In this document: positions 32,397 to 42,200 of the stretch, piece by piece
Layout: the number at the start of each line of letters is the position of its first letter
Numbering within the stretch: position 1 is the stretch's first letter
From: Promicromonospora sp. AC04
GTDB lineage: Bacteria; Actinomycetota; Actinomycetes; Actinomycetales; Cellulomonadaceae
NCBI RefSeq assembly: GCF_003058225.1
Contig: NZ_QBUG01000006.1
Span: 1-64,000 of the forward strand
DNA length: 64,000 nucleotides
Direction of reading: 5' to 3'
Program-made: the position numbers and the translations under genes
The notes under the pieces: generated by a model
What the model was told of the DNA's origin: nothing
The model's input: only the letters and a program-made list of their open reading frames with translations
The model's database searches: none

Positions 32397-33673
32397 CCGG
32401 TCTGCGGCTTCCCGGGTGGGTAAGGCTTCCCGGGTGGGCCAGGACCGTGCGGATGCGGCTTGCCCTGACCTACTCCGCGACGCTGTTCGGCATCACCGCG
32501 CTCATCCTGGCCGGGGTGTACTTCGCGCTGTCGCAGACGATCGTCGCCGCGCCGCTGGACCCCGTCACGGTCAAGCGGTTCGAGAAGAAGTCCGACGGCA
32601 GCATCGCCTACAAGCCCGGCGAACAGTTCCAGGCCGCCGACCTCGACACCGTCCAGCACGCCGTGAACTACACGGCGCTGCAGACCCTGCGGGACTACTC
32701 GGCGATAGCGCTCGTGGTGATGTTCCTGCTCAGCGTCGCCGTCGGCTGGTGGGTCTCGGGACGTGCCCTGCGGCCGGTCGAGGCCATCACGCGCACCGCC
32801 CAGGAGATCGGCGCCACCGACCTGTCCCGCCGGATCGGCGCGACGGGTCCCCACGACGAGCTGCGCACGCTGGCCGACACGATCGACGGGATGCTCGACC
32901 GCCTCGACCGGGCGTTCAGCGCGGAGCGCAGGCTCATCGAGGACGTGTCCCACGAGCTGCGCAACCCCGTCATGGTGGTGCAGGCGAACGTCGAGGCGGT
33001 GCTGGGCAACGACCAGGCCGACCGGGCACAGCGCGCCGAGGCGACCGCCGTCGTGCTCGGTGCGACCAGCCGGATGTCCCGCCTCCTGGAGGACCTGCTG
33101 GCGACCGCGCGGTTCCGCTCGGAGGCCTTCACCGACCGGGAGGTCGACCTCGCGGCCCTGGCCGAGGGCGCGGTCCGGGAGAACCGCGCGGTGGCCGAGC
33201 GGCGCGGCGTGTCGATCGCGGAGCGGACCCACCCGGGGCCGGTCGCCTACGGCGACGCCAACGCGCTGGCCCGGGCGGTGGACAACCTGCTGTCCAACGC
33301 GGTGCGGCTCGCGCCCGTGGGCAGCGCGATCACGGTGGGCGTGGGCAGCAGGCAGGGCTGGGCGTGGATCGCCGTCGCCGACGAAGGTCCCGGCGTACCG
33401 CCCGAGGCCAGGGACCGGATCTTCGACCGCTTCTACCGGGGCGCGGACGGCGGCGGCGCGGGCCGTTCGAACGGGGCCGAGGACCGCCCGGACGGCTCCG
33501 GGCTCGGCCTGGCGATCGCCCGCCAGGTCGCCGAGAGCCACGACGGGCACCTCCTGCACACCGATCACGGCCCGCGGGGCAGCACGTTCACGGTCTGGCT
33601 CCCGGACCGGACCCTGGACCGCGCGACGCAGCGCGGAGACGCGCCGCCGAGCGGCGACCCGCTCGCGTCGTGA
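32393..33673 (+). CDS. Sensor histidine kinase
   Basis: A 426-residue kinase. Two membrane helices (about 23-45 and 103-121) frame a short extracellular sensor of some 55 residues; a HAMP domain follows. His187 in EDVSHELRNP is the phosphorylated residue, DNLLSNAVR is the N box, and DEGPGVPP and GSGLGLAIA are the ATP-lid motifs. The N-terminus repeats RLPGW, from an 18-bp DNA duplication at 32406-32440. Forms a pair with the regulator encoded upstream. The signal is unknown; the neighbouring MoxR and protease genes hint at envelope stress. Confidence 0.92.
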   Translation: MTGLRLPGWVRLPGWARTVRMRLALTYSATLFGITALILAGVYFALSQTIVAAPLDPVTVKRFEKKSDGSIAYKPGEQFQAADLDTVQHAVNYTALQTLRDYSAIALVVMFLLSVAVGWWVSGRALRPVEAITRTAQEIGATDLSRRIGATGPHDELRTLADTIDGMLDRLDRAFSAERRLIEDVSHELRNPVMVVQANVEAVLGNDQADRAQRAEATAVVLGATSRMSRLLEDLLATARFRSEAFTDREVDLAALAEGAVRENRAVAERRGVSIAERTHPGPVAYGDANALARAVDNLLSNAVRLAPVGSAITVGVGSRQGWAWIAVADEGPGVPPEARDRIFDRFYRGADGGGAGRSNGAEDRPDGSGLGLAIARQVAESHDGHLLHTDHGPRGSTFTVWLPDRTLDRATQRGDAPPSGDPLAS

Positions 33674-33721
33674 GCCCTGGCCGAGGGAGCGTGCTCGGCC
33701 AGGCGTCGGTGTGACGGCCAA

Positions 33722-33740
33722 GGGGAAACTGCTGTTTCCC
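33722..33740 (+). terminator. Hairpin after the histidine kinase gene
   Basis: GGGAAAC (33723-33729) pairs with GTTTCCC (33734-33740) around TGCT. It lies in the convergent gap between the kinase stop (33673) and the MarR stop (33842). Stem is only 7 bp, so this is a moderate candidate. Confidence 0.45.
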
Positions 33741-33841
33741 GGGGTCTGTTGCTGTGCGTAGACGTTGTCTACCGTCAGCAACGCATCCCGTCCGTGGAGT
33801 GACTCTCCCCGCCGGCACTCGTGGTCGAGCCTGTCCCGGAG

Positions 33842-34291
33842 CTACGGCGCCAGCTTGCGGGCTGCCTCCAGCAGGCCGCGCGTGCCCTGGACGAGCGCGC
33901 GCAGGTCGTCGACGTCGAGCAGGGCGAGGAGCTCGGGCGGCAGCGCGTCCTCGTGGGCGAAGAGGCGCCGGATCGCCTCGGTGCCCTTCTCCGTGCTGGT
34001 CACCCGGCGCACGCGGCCGTCCGCCGGGTCGGGGGTGCGTACCGTCATGCCGGCGGCGGTGAGCCGGTCGAGGATCCCGGACACGGTCGCGGCGGAGACG
34101 CCGAGCGCCTCGGCGAGACGCTGAGGTGTCGACTCGCGGTCCACCTGCACGAGCGCGAGCGCCCGGATCTGCTGCACGGTCAGGTCCGTCTCCAGCAGGG
34201 GCCGGAGGCGGGAGGCGAAGAACGCCTCGCCGAGCTGCTGGTGCAGGGTGGCGAGCTCCGTGAGGAGCTGGTCGCGGTTCTCGTCGGTCAC
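33842..34291 (-). CDS. MarR-family transcriptional regulator
   Basis: A 149-residue regulator beginning at GTG 34291. The winged helix spans about residues 35-100, with LAEALGVSAATVSGILDRLTAAG as recognition helix region (core SAATVSGILDRL) and DPADGRVRRVTST as the wing. It is divergent from the RND exporter gene, and a dyad lies in the gap, so it most likely represses the exporter in the absence of its ligand. Confidence 0.9.
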   Translation of the reverse strand: MTDENRDQLLTELATLHQQLGEAFFASRLRPLLETDLTVQQIRALALVQVDRESTPQRLAEALGVSAATVSGILDRLTAAGMTVRTPDPADGRVRRVTSTEKGTEAIRRLFAHEDALPPELLALLDVDDLRALVQGTRGLLEAARKLAP

Positions 34292-34370
34292 GGAGCGACT
34301 GTAGTCGTCACTTCACCCCCTGGGGCCGGGCGGGAACCGGAGTTGCGGGGCGGGAACCCCGGGGAGATCC

Positions 34371-34385
34371 TTTGCGTTAGGCAAA
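34371..34385. promoter_or_regulatory. MarR-type dyad upstream of the RND exporter
   Basis: TTTGC (34371-34375), spacer GTTAG, GCAAA (34381-34385) form a perfect 5-bp-arm inverted repeat in the marR/exporter gap, followed at once by an AT-rich AAATACT that could be the -10 box. A repressor bound here would block the exporter promoter. Confidence 0.55.
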
Positions 34386-34440
34386 ATACTGCGCCGAAGG
34401 AGTCGCGGGACCCGGCGTGAACCCCAGATCTGGAGGCAGT

Positions 34441-37400
34441 GTGTTTCGTCTTGCCCGAATGTCGATCGCGAACCGTGCGGTCGTCGCGCTAGCGACGATC
34501 GCCGTCTTCCTCGTCGGCATCTTCAGCATGGGGCAGCTCCGTCAGGAGCTCATCCCGTCGTTGAACGTGCCGATGGTGGCGGTCACCGCCGCCTACCCGG
34601 GCACCTCGCCGGAGATCGTCGCGGAGCGGGTCACCGACCCGATCGAGACGGCGGTCCAGGTGATCGACGGCGTCACGGGCGTCAGCTCCACGGTCTCCAC
34701 GGGCATCTCGACGACCACCGTCGAGCTCGAGTACGGCACCGACATCGACGAGGTCGACCAGGAGGTGACGTCCGCCCTCGGCAACATCCAGGACCTTCCG
34801 GAGGACGTCGAGCCCCAGGTCATGGCCGGTTCCCTCGACGACCTGCCGGTCGTCCAGCTCGCGGTGTCCGGCGACGGCAGCGAGCAGGAGCTGACCGACG
34901 CCATCGACACGGTCCTGGTGCCCGAGCTGTCGGGGATCGCGGAGGTCCGCGACGTCACGGTGACCGGCACCACCGAGCAGCAGGTGGTGATCGAGCCCGA
35001 CGAGGAGAAGCTCGCCGCGGCCGGCCTCACCGCCGCGCAGCTCTCGTCGCTGCTGCAGGACAACGGCACGGTCACGCCGGTCGGCTCGGTCACCGAGGAC
35101 GGTGAGACGAGCAGCGTCCAGGTGGGCACGTCGGTCGCCTCCGTCGAGGAGCTCGAGAAGCTGCCGATCGTCCCCGCCGCGGCTTCGTCCGCCGGCGCGT
35201 CCGCCTCCGCCGGCACCGGCGCCTCCGCAGGCCCGGCCGCCGGTTCGGCCGACGCCGCGGGCGCCGTCCCCGGGACGCCGACGGCCCCGGACGCCGAGGC
35301 GGGTCCCGCCGCCGTCGTGCACCTGGGCGACGTCGCGAAGGTGAGCGTGCAGGACGTGGCGCCCACCTCCTTCTCGCGCCTGGACGGCGAGCCGTCGCTC
35401 GCGATCGCCCTGACCAAGACGCCGGACGGCAACACGGTGGACGTCTCCCACGCCGTGCAGGACGTGCTGGCCGACGTCGAGGACGAGCTCGACGCCGACG
35501 GCGTGAGCACCGCGATCACGTTCGACCAGGCGCCGTTCATCGAGGAGTCCATCGAGGGCCTGACGACGGAGGGCGGGCTCGGCCTGCTGTTCGCCGTGCT
35601 CGTGATCCTGGTGTTCCTGGCTTCCGTGCGGGCCACGCTCGTCGCGGCGCTCTCGATCCCGCTGTCGCTGGCCGTGACGTTCGCAGCGATGAACCTGACC
35701 GGCTACACCCTGAACATCCTCACGCTCGCCGCCATGACCATCTCGATCGGGCGCATCGTCGACGACTCCATAGTCGTGATCGAGAACATCAAGCGACACC
35801 TGTCGTACGGCGAGGAGCGGGTGCACGCGATAGTCACCGCCGTGCGCGAGGTGGGCGCGGCCATCACGGCGTCGACCGTCTGCACGGTCGCGGTGTTCGC
35901 CCCGATCGCGCTCGTGGGTGGCATGGCCGGCGAGCTGTTCCAGCCGTTCGCCGTCACGGTCGCCATCGCCATGGGCGCGTCCCTGGTCGTGGCGCTGGTC
36001 GTCGTGCCGGTGCTGGCGTACTGGTTCATCAAGGTCCCGATGTCGGCCGACGGCGGGGTCGCGATGCGCGAGGCCGCCGAGCTCAAGGAGCGCCGCGGCG
36101 TCTGGCAGCGCGCCTACGTGCCGTCGCTGGGCGCCGCGCTGCGGCACCCGGCCGTGACGCTGGTCGTCGCGATCGCGCTGCTGGGCGGCACGCTCGCGCT
36201 GGTGCCGCGCATGGAGACCAACTTCATCGGGGCCGCGGGGCAGGACACGCTCTCGGTGACGCAGGAGTTCGAGCCGGGCACGTCGCTGGAGGCGCAGGAC
36301 GAGGCGGCCAAGGAGGTCGAGGACGTCCTCGACGACGTCGACGGCATCGCGACGGTGCAGACCACCGTCGGGTCCGGCGACGGGTTCGCCGCCGCGTTCG
36401 GCGGGGGCGGGGGCGCGAGCAGCGCCTCGTTCGCGATGACGCTGGACGAGGACGCCGACGGCGAGGCCGTGCAGGACGACGTGAGCGAAGCGCTCGACGC
36501 CGCCGCCCTGGACGGCGAGATCACCGTGGCCGCCGGCGACACGGGGTTCGCCAGCACGACGGTGGACCTGGCGGTCACCGCGCCGGACGCCGACACCCTG
36601 GCGGAGGCCGCCAGCGCCGTCGAGGACGCGGTGACCGGCCTCGACACCGTCGAGAACGTGACGAACAACCTCGCCGCGGAGCAGTCCACCGTGCAGGTGA
36701 CGGTGGACCGGGACGCGGCCGCCGAGGCCGGGCTCACCGAGTCCACGGTCTCCGGCCTCCTGGCCGGGGCGATGAACGAGTCGAGCATCGGCACCGTGGA
36801 CCTGGACGGCTCGTCGCTCGACGTCGTCGTCGCCGGGGACGTGCCGGCCACTACCGCCGAGATCGAGGAGATCCAGGTGCCGACGGCGGCGGGCATGGTC
36901 CCGCTGAGCGACCTGGTGACGGTCGAGCGGGTGTCGGCCCCGGCGTCGGTCACGCGGCTGGACGGGGAGCGCAGCGCCACCGTGGCGGTCACGCCCGCCG
37001 GGCAGGACCTGGGCTCGCTGACCGTTGCCCTGACCGAGGAGATCGACAACCTCGACCTGCCGGACGGCGCCGAGGTGACCATGGGCGGCGTGGCGGCCGA
37101 CCAGGCCGACGCCTTCGCGGACCTGGGCCTGGCGCTGCTGGCGGCCATCCTCATCGTCTACCTGGTGATGGTGGCGACGTTCCGGAGCATCGGGCAGCCG
37201 CTGATCCTGCTGGTCTCGGTGCCGTTCGCCGCGACCGGCGCGCTGCTCGCGCTGCTGCTGACCGGCACGCCGCTCGACGTCGCGGCGCTGATCGGTGTGC
37301 TCATGCTGGTGGGGATCGTGGTGTCGAACGCGATCGTGCTGATCGACCTGATCAACCAGTACCGGGCCGACGGCCGGCCGCTCGACGAGGCCGTGCGGGA

Positions 37401-37722
37401 GGGCGCGCGCCAGCGCCTGCGGCCCATCGTGATGACGGCGGCCGCGACGATCCTCGCGCTGACGCCGATGGCGTTCGGCCTGACGGGCGGCGGGGCGTTC
37501 ATCTCGCAGCCGCTGGCGCTGGTGGTGATCGGCGGGCTCGTCTCCTCGACGCTGCTCACGCTGTACCTGGTGCCGGTGATCTACACGCTGTTCGAGCGGC
37601 GTACGGAGGACCGCACCGGAAAGCGCGCGGCCCGGGCGGCGCGCCGGGCGGAGAAGGCGCAGGTCAGGGCAGCCGAGGCGGCGAGGGTCGCCCAGCGGCT
37701 CACGGCGGACAGCGCGGGGTAG
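34441..37722 (+). CDS. RND-superfamily efflux transporter, HAE1 type
   Basis: A 1093-residue transporter. GTG 34441 is chosen for the GGAGG just upstream and the N-terminus MFRLARMSIANRAVV; GTG 34417 is in frame but less well placed. Twelve helices with two large extracellular loops are visible. The proton-relay Asp pair lies in GRIVDDSIVVIENIKRH. A low-complexity insert rich in Ala/Gly/Ser/Pro lies at about residues 245-295 in the first loop. No adaptor or outer-membrane partner gene is nearby, as is usual for Gram-positives. Drug or lipid efflux is likely; the cargo is unknown. Controlled probably by the divergent MarR. Confidence 0.9.
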   Translation: MFRLARMSIANRAVVALATIAVFLVGIFSMGQLRQELIPSLNVPMVAVTAAYPGTSPEIVAERVTDPIETAVQVIDGVTGVSSTVSTGISTTTVELEYGTDIDEVDQEVTSALGNIQDLPEDVEPQVMAGSLDDLPVVQLAVSGDGSEQELTDAIDTVLVPELSGIAEVRDVTVTGTTEQQVVIEPDEEKLAAAGLTAAQLSSLLQDNGTVTPVGSVTEDGETSSVQVGTSVASVEELEKLPIVPAAASSAGASASAGTGASAGPAAGSADAAGAVPGTPTAPDAEAGPAAVVHLGDVAKVSVQDVAPTSFSRLDGEPSLAIALTKTPDGNTVDVSHAVQDVLADVEDELDADGVSTAITFDQAPFIEESIEGLTTEGGLGLLFAVLVILVFLASVRATLVAALSIPLSLAVTFAAMNLTGYTLNILTLAAMTISIGRIVDDSIVVIENIKRHLSYGEERVHAIVTAVREVGAAITASTVCTVAVFAPIALVGGMAGELFQPFAVTVAIAMGASLVVALVVVPVLAYWFIKVPMSADGGVAMREAAELKERRGVWQRAYVPSLGAALRHPAVTLVVAIALLGGTLALVPRMETNFIGAAGQDTLSVTQEFEPGTSLEAQDEAAKEVEDVLDDVDGIATVQTTVGSGDGFAAAFGGGGGASSASFAMTLDEDADGEAVQDDVSEALDAAALDGEITVAAGDTGFASTTVDLAVTAPDADTLAEAASAVEDAVTGLDTVENVTNNLAAEQSTVQVTVDRDAAAEAGLTESTVSGLLAGAMNESSIGTVDLDGSSLDVVVAGDVPATTAEIEEIQVPTAAGMVPLSDLVTVERVSAPASVTRLDGERSATVAVTPAGQDLGSLTVALTEEIDNLDLPDGAEVTMGGVAADQADAFADLGLALLAAILIVYLVMVATFRSIGQPLILLVSVPFAATGALLALLLTGTPLDVAALIGVLMLVGIVVSNAIVLIDLINQYRADGRPLDEAVREGARQRLRPIVMTAAATILALTPMAFGLTGGGAFISQPLALVVIGGLVSSTLLTLYLVPVIYTLFERRTEDRTGKRAARAARRAEKAQVRAAEAARVAQRLTADSAG

Positions 37723-37767
37723 GCGCGGCCGAGCCCCGGCGTCGTGAACGGCCCTGCTGGCGAAAAA

Positions 37768-37785
37768 TAGATTCCGAGGAATATA
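37768..37785. promoter_or_regulatory. Palindromic operator upstream of the second marR gene
   Basis: ATTCC-GA-GGAAT at 37771-37782, extended by a TA/TA pair to 37768-37785, lies 24 bp before the marR start. It overlaps AT-rich sequence likely to be the promoter, consistent with autorepression. Confidence 0.6.
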
Positions 37786-37808
37786 GTTCGGTCGTCGAGG
37801 GGAGAGAC

Positions 37809-38258
37809 GTGACCGACTACATCGGATTCCTGACATCGCTGGTCCGGTTCGAGACCACGCTGTGGAACACGGTCGACAGGGAGCTCGTGCGCCGGACCGG
37901 GGTCACGCTCGCGCGGTTCGAGGCGCTCCGCGTGGTGCGCACCCGGGGGAGCGACTGCCGGGTCAACGAGATCGCTGCCGACCTGGACATCACGATCGGC
38001 GCGGCGAGCAAGCTCGTGGACCGGCTGGAGCGGGACGAGCTCGCCGTCCGCCGGCCCAACCCGCACGACGGCCGATCCTCGCTGATCGCCCTCACGCCCG
38101 AGGGCGACGGGCGGTTCCAGGGCGTCTCGGACGCCCTGGCGGAGATCCTGGCCGAGCTGCTGGGCCCGGAGATGTCGGGTCCTGAGCTCCGGGACCTGGC
38201 CGCGCGGATCGAGAGCCTCAGACAGAACCTTCGACGGAGAGCAGGGGTGTTGGCATGA
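37809..38258 (+). CDS. MarR-family transcriptional regulator
   Basis: A 149-residue regulator from GTG 37809 with GGGGAGAG upstream. The winged helix includes VNEIAADLDITIGAASKLVDRLERDELAVRRPNPHDGRSS (core ITIGAASKLVDRL, wing NPHDGRSS). Its stop overlaps the start of the oxidoreductase gene (ATGA), so the two are cotranscribed and probably respond to the same electrophile or quinone. Confidence 0.9.
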   Translation: MTDYIGFLTSLVRFETTLWNTVDRELVRRTGVTLARFEALRVVRTRGSDCRVNEIAADLDITIGAASKLVDRLERDELAVRRPNPHDGRSSLIALTPEGDGRFQGVSDALAEILAELLGPEMSGPELRDLAARIESLRQNLRRRAGVLA

Positions 38259-39238
38259 GTGACACGACGATGCGGGCGGCAGTGATCGACGCCCCCGGGG
38301 CCCCGGAGGTGCTGCAGGTCCGCCGGGTGCCGGTCCCGGAGAGCGTGCCGGGACGGGTGCTGATCCGGGTCAGGGCGTTCGGGCTCAACCGGTCCGAGCT
38401 GCACTTCCGGCAGGGCGTTGCCTACTCGGGCAGCTTCCCGCGCATCCCGGGGATCGAGGCGGCCGGGATCGTGGAGGACGCGCCGGGTGGCGAGCTGGCC
38501 CCGGGCACGCAGGTGGTGACGATGATGGGCGGCATGGGCCGCGAGTTCGACGGCGGGTACGCCGAGTACGTCAGCGTCCCGGCGTCCCAGGTGATCCCGT
38601 TCCGCAGCGACCTGCCGTGGGACACGATCGGCGCGGTGCCGGAGATGCTGCAGACCGCGTACGGCTCCCTGGTGATCGGGGCCGGCGTCACGGCGGGGCA
38701 GACCCTCCTGATCCGTGGCGGTACCTCATCGGTCGGCCTGACGATAGCCGTGCTGGCGAAGCTGCGGGGCGTCACGGTGCTGTCGACGACGCGGTCCGCT
38801 TCGCGGACCGAGCGGCTCCGAGGCGTGGGCGTCGACCACGTCCTGGTCGACGACGGCGAGGTCGCCTCCGCGGTCCGCCGCATCGTCCCGCAGGGAGTCG
38901 ACGGCGCCGTCGAGCTCGTCGGTGTGAACGTCATGCGGGACACCCTCCGGGCGACGCGGCAGGGCGGGACGACCTGCTTCACCGGGATGCTCTCGGACCA
39001 GTGGACCATCCCGGACTTCTACCCGATGGACTGGCTGCCCAACGGGGTGCGCCTGACCGCGTACTCGGGGGAGGCCGCCGACCTCCCCGCCGAGGCCCTC
39101 CAGGAGTTCCTCGACGCCGTGGCCGACGGGGCCGCCGTGGTCCCCGTCGGCCGCACCTACGGCATCGACGACATCGTCCAGGCGCACCGTGACATGGAGG
39201 CGAACGTCATCGGTGGCAAGGGCGTGGTCCTGCTCTGA
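38255..39238 (+). CDS. Zinc-free MDR oxidoreductase (quinone reductase-like)
   Basis: A 327-residue NADPH-dependent oxidoreductase of the medium-chain superfamily. The GroES-like N-terminus contains RAFGLNRSELHFRQG and FPRIPGIEAAGIVE; the Rossmann site is LIRGGTSSVGLTIAVLAK (core GGTSSVGL). The Cys/His zinc ligands of alcohol dehydrogenases are absent, pointing to a quinone or enone reductase. Cotranscribed with the MarR gene. A strong hairpin follows the stop. Confidence 0.9.
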   Translation: MSDTTMRAAVIDAPGAPEVLQVRRVPVPESVPGRVLIRVRAFGLNRSELHFRQGVAYSGSFPRIPGIEAAGIVEDAPGGELAPGTQVVTMMGGMGREFDGGYAEYVSVPASQVIPFRSDLPWDTIGAVPEMLQTAYGSLVIGAGVTAGQTLLIRGGTSSVGLTIAVLAKLRGVTVLSTTRSASRTERLRGVGVDHVLVDDGEVASAVRRIVPQGVDGAVELVGVNVMRDTLRATRQGGTTCFTGMLSDQWTIPDFYPMDWLPNGVRLTAYSGEAADLPAEALQEFLDAVADGAAVVPVGRTYGIDDIVQAHRDMEANVIGGKGVVLL

Positions 39239-39256
39239 CCGCTGTGGCCGGTCGCG

Positions 39257-39282
39257 GCCGCGGCGCCTGGCGGCGCCGCGGC
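39257..39282. terminator. GC-rich hairpin terminator
   Basis: GCCGCGGCGCC (39257-39267) pairs perfectly with GGCGCCGCGGC (39272-39282) around TGGC. It separates the convergent oxidoreductase and giant surface-protein genes and probably serves both. Confidence 0.75.
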
Positions 39283-39290
39283 GGCTGACA

Positions 39291-42200
39291 TCAGCTGTTC
39301 CACCTCGAGACCTCGTACCGCTTGCCGTCGACGTAGAAGGCGACCTCCGTACCGTTGTAGTTCGCGCCCATGTAGCACGAGAGCTGCCTCGAGCCTTGGG
39401 AGCCGTCCATCGGGTACTTGGTGGCGCCCGCCCAGGTCGTGGCGTGTCCCTCGTGGATGTCGTGCCAGCCCGACGGGCCGCCCTCGGCCGACGTGTCGCC
39501 GGCCCAGCAGGCCGCCTGGTGGTTGCCCGCGTCGAAGCCCGACCAGTTCAGCTCCCAGTACCGGCACGTCTCGGCGCATCCGCTGCGCACGGCGCCCTCG
39601 GTCACCCATGCCCTCGGCGTCAGAACCGTCCCAGAGTCGCAGTCCTGCGCGGTCTTCCCCATCTCGTCCTCCACCGTGACGCAGGCCTCCATGGTCTGGC
39701 CGGGGCTGCCGGCCACCGTCACGGTGCCTGTCTTGTTCGTGCTTCTGACCGCCCCGCTCACCTGGACCGTGGTCTTCAGGCCGTTGTACCCGTCCCCATC
39801 CCACGTGAACGTGACCTTCTCGATCCCGTCGGTGGCGGTCATCGTCGGTTGGATCGGCGGGCCGTACGGCTTGACGGCGTTGGACGCCGCGGACCAGGCA
39901 CCGCATATGTACTGGTTGCAGGCCCGCACCCGGAACGTGTAGGACGTCCCGTTGGTCAGGCCGGTGTCGTTGTACGACGTGGTGTCCCCGGCGTTCTCGG
40001 CGGCCCCGCCGTTGGCCGAGACCTCGTACCGGTGCGCCGGGCCGCGGAAGCCCGTGCTCGAGATAGCGCTCCAGCTCACGGTCGCGCGCCCGTCACCGGG
40101 GTTGCTCGCGCGCACGCCACTTGGGCTGTCGGGTTCGCCGTAGGCCGGCTCCGCGGCGGACTGGGCGCTGACCAGGGACTTGCCCGCCTTGTTCTCGGCC
40201 TGGACCGTGAACGTGTAGGACGACTCCGGGTTCAGCGCTTCGACAACCGTCGAGGTACCGGACCGCGTCAGCGTCTTGGTCTTGCTCCCGTTCTCGTACA
40301 CGTCCAGGTAGTACATCCTGATCGCGTCACCGTTGTTGGCCGGCGCCGTCCAGCCCACGTTGATCTGGCCGCCCACCTTGTTGTTCACGCGGCTCGCGGT
40401 CGGGGGCTCCGGCTGTGCGGGCTTCGCGGCGGGGATCTCCGGCGCGGACGGATCGCTCCACTCCGACGGCTCCTCCGCTGCGTTCTTGGCCTGCACCCGC
40501 ACCGTGTACGCGGTGCCGTTGTCCAGCCCCTCCCAGACGACCGGGCTGTTGTCCTCACAGACCTTCTGTGTCGCGCCGTCGGTCGGGGGCGGGCTGATCT
40601 CCAGGGTGACGCAGTCGATGGGGGACCGGTCCGTGTACGACTTGTTCTGCCACGAGACGGTGAGCTTCTTGTCGCCGAACTTGAGCGACGGCGGCTCGGG
40701 CTTGTCCGGACGCTCGTCGGGACGCACCTCGCGGGACGACGGCGACGGCGCCGACTCGTCCACCTCGTTGGTGGCCGTGACCGTGAACGTGTACTTCACG
40801 TTGTTCTTCAGTCCGTCGAACGTGCACGTGGTCGTGTCGCACTTGTGCTCCTGACCGGTGTTGGTGCGCAGCATGTAGCTCGTGATGTCTGCGCCGTTGT
40901 TGTTGGGCTGGTCCCAGCTCAGCACCACGGTCTCGGAGCGCACCTCCTCCACGCGCGGTGCGCGGGGAGCGTCGGGCTTGCCCAGCACCGTCAGCTTCGC
41001 GAAGCCGTCGACCTGGCGGGCCGGGTCCCCGGTCGCGTCCTGCACCGTGTAGCGCACGGTCATGACGCCGGTGAAGTCGGGCTCGGGGGTGACGACCACG
41101 TCGGAGTCGGTGAACGTCACATCGCCCCCGCCCGCCTCGCTGGCCGCGGCGACGACCTTGAGCGGGGTCTCGGGGAACGGGTTGGAGTCGTTCGCCAGCA
41201 CCGGGACCGTCGTCGCCTTGCCCTGGTGCGCGTCCAGCACCACGTCATCGGTCGTCTTCGCCGGTGGCCGGGTCGACGGCGTGACCTCGACGGTCAGCTC
41301 GGCCTGCACGGAGTGCCTGCCGTCGGAGACGGTCATCGGCAGCTGCACGATGGTGCCCTTGGGGACCGACGCGTTGACCTCCCCGGTGACCGTGGCGCCG
41401 GAGACCAACATCTCGAAGCCGTCCCTGCCCTCGACCTCGAAGGTCAGCGGGTCCTTGTCCGGGTCCTTGACGTACCGCGACAGGTCGACGGCCGCCTCCT
41501 CGGCGGCCGCCACCTTGAGCACCGGGGTGCCCGTGATCTTCGGCGGCTGGTTCTCGGAGGGGGTCACGTCGATCGGCAGGGTCAGCACCGCGGTGAGACC
41601 CTCCTCGTCGTCGGGGCCGGTGCCGTCGGTCACCTCGAAGCTGACCGACGCCGCACCCGCGTAGTCCTCGGCCGACGTGTACACCAGGGTGTCGTTGTCG
41701 GTGATCTCGACCTTGCCCTCCAGCGCCTTGACCGTGTTGTCCTCGGTGATGCGCGGCACCCGGCCCTCGCGGACCACCACGTAGTCGGCGAGGTCGATCG
41801 TGAGCGGCTCGCCGCTGAACGCCTTGAGCGGATCCAGGCCGGGCTTGATGTGCGGTCGCAGCTGGTCGCCGGGCACCCGCACGAACGCCTTGGCCTCCAG
41901 GCCGTCCATGTCCGTCACGGTGTAGGTGATGACCTGCGCGTTCTCGGTGAGCTGTACCTCTATCGCGTTCGACTCGGTGACCGCAACGCCCTCGAGGCCC
42001 GGGTCCACCGAGACCTCGAGGTCGGCACCCACCCCGTCCGGGTCCACGTCGTTGTCGAGCACCTGCACCGTGACACTGGTCGAGCCCTCGACGTCGTCGA
42101 CCGTGACCACGTCGTCGTGCGCGATGGGGCGTAGCAGCGGCGCGTTCTGGTCCACGTTCACCGTGATGGCACCACTGGCGCTTGCCTGGTAGCTGTCCTG

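Noticed and set aside
34489-37836. Minus-strand frame of about 1100 codons opposite the RND exporter
   Set aside because: Shadow of the RND coding sequence; Arg/His/Asp-rich composition and no ribosome binding site.
39189-42134. Very long plus-strand frame opposite the giant Ig/FN3 protein (and another at 42912-45332)
   Set aside because: Both mirror a highly repetitive coding strand; composition is Arg/Val/His-rich without any recognisable fold or start site.
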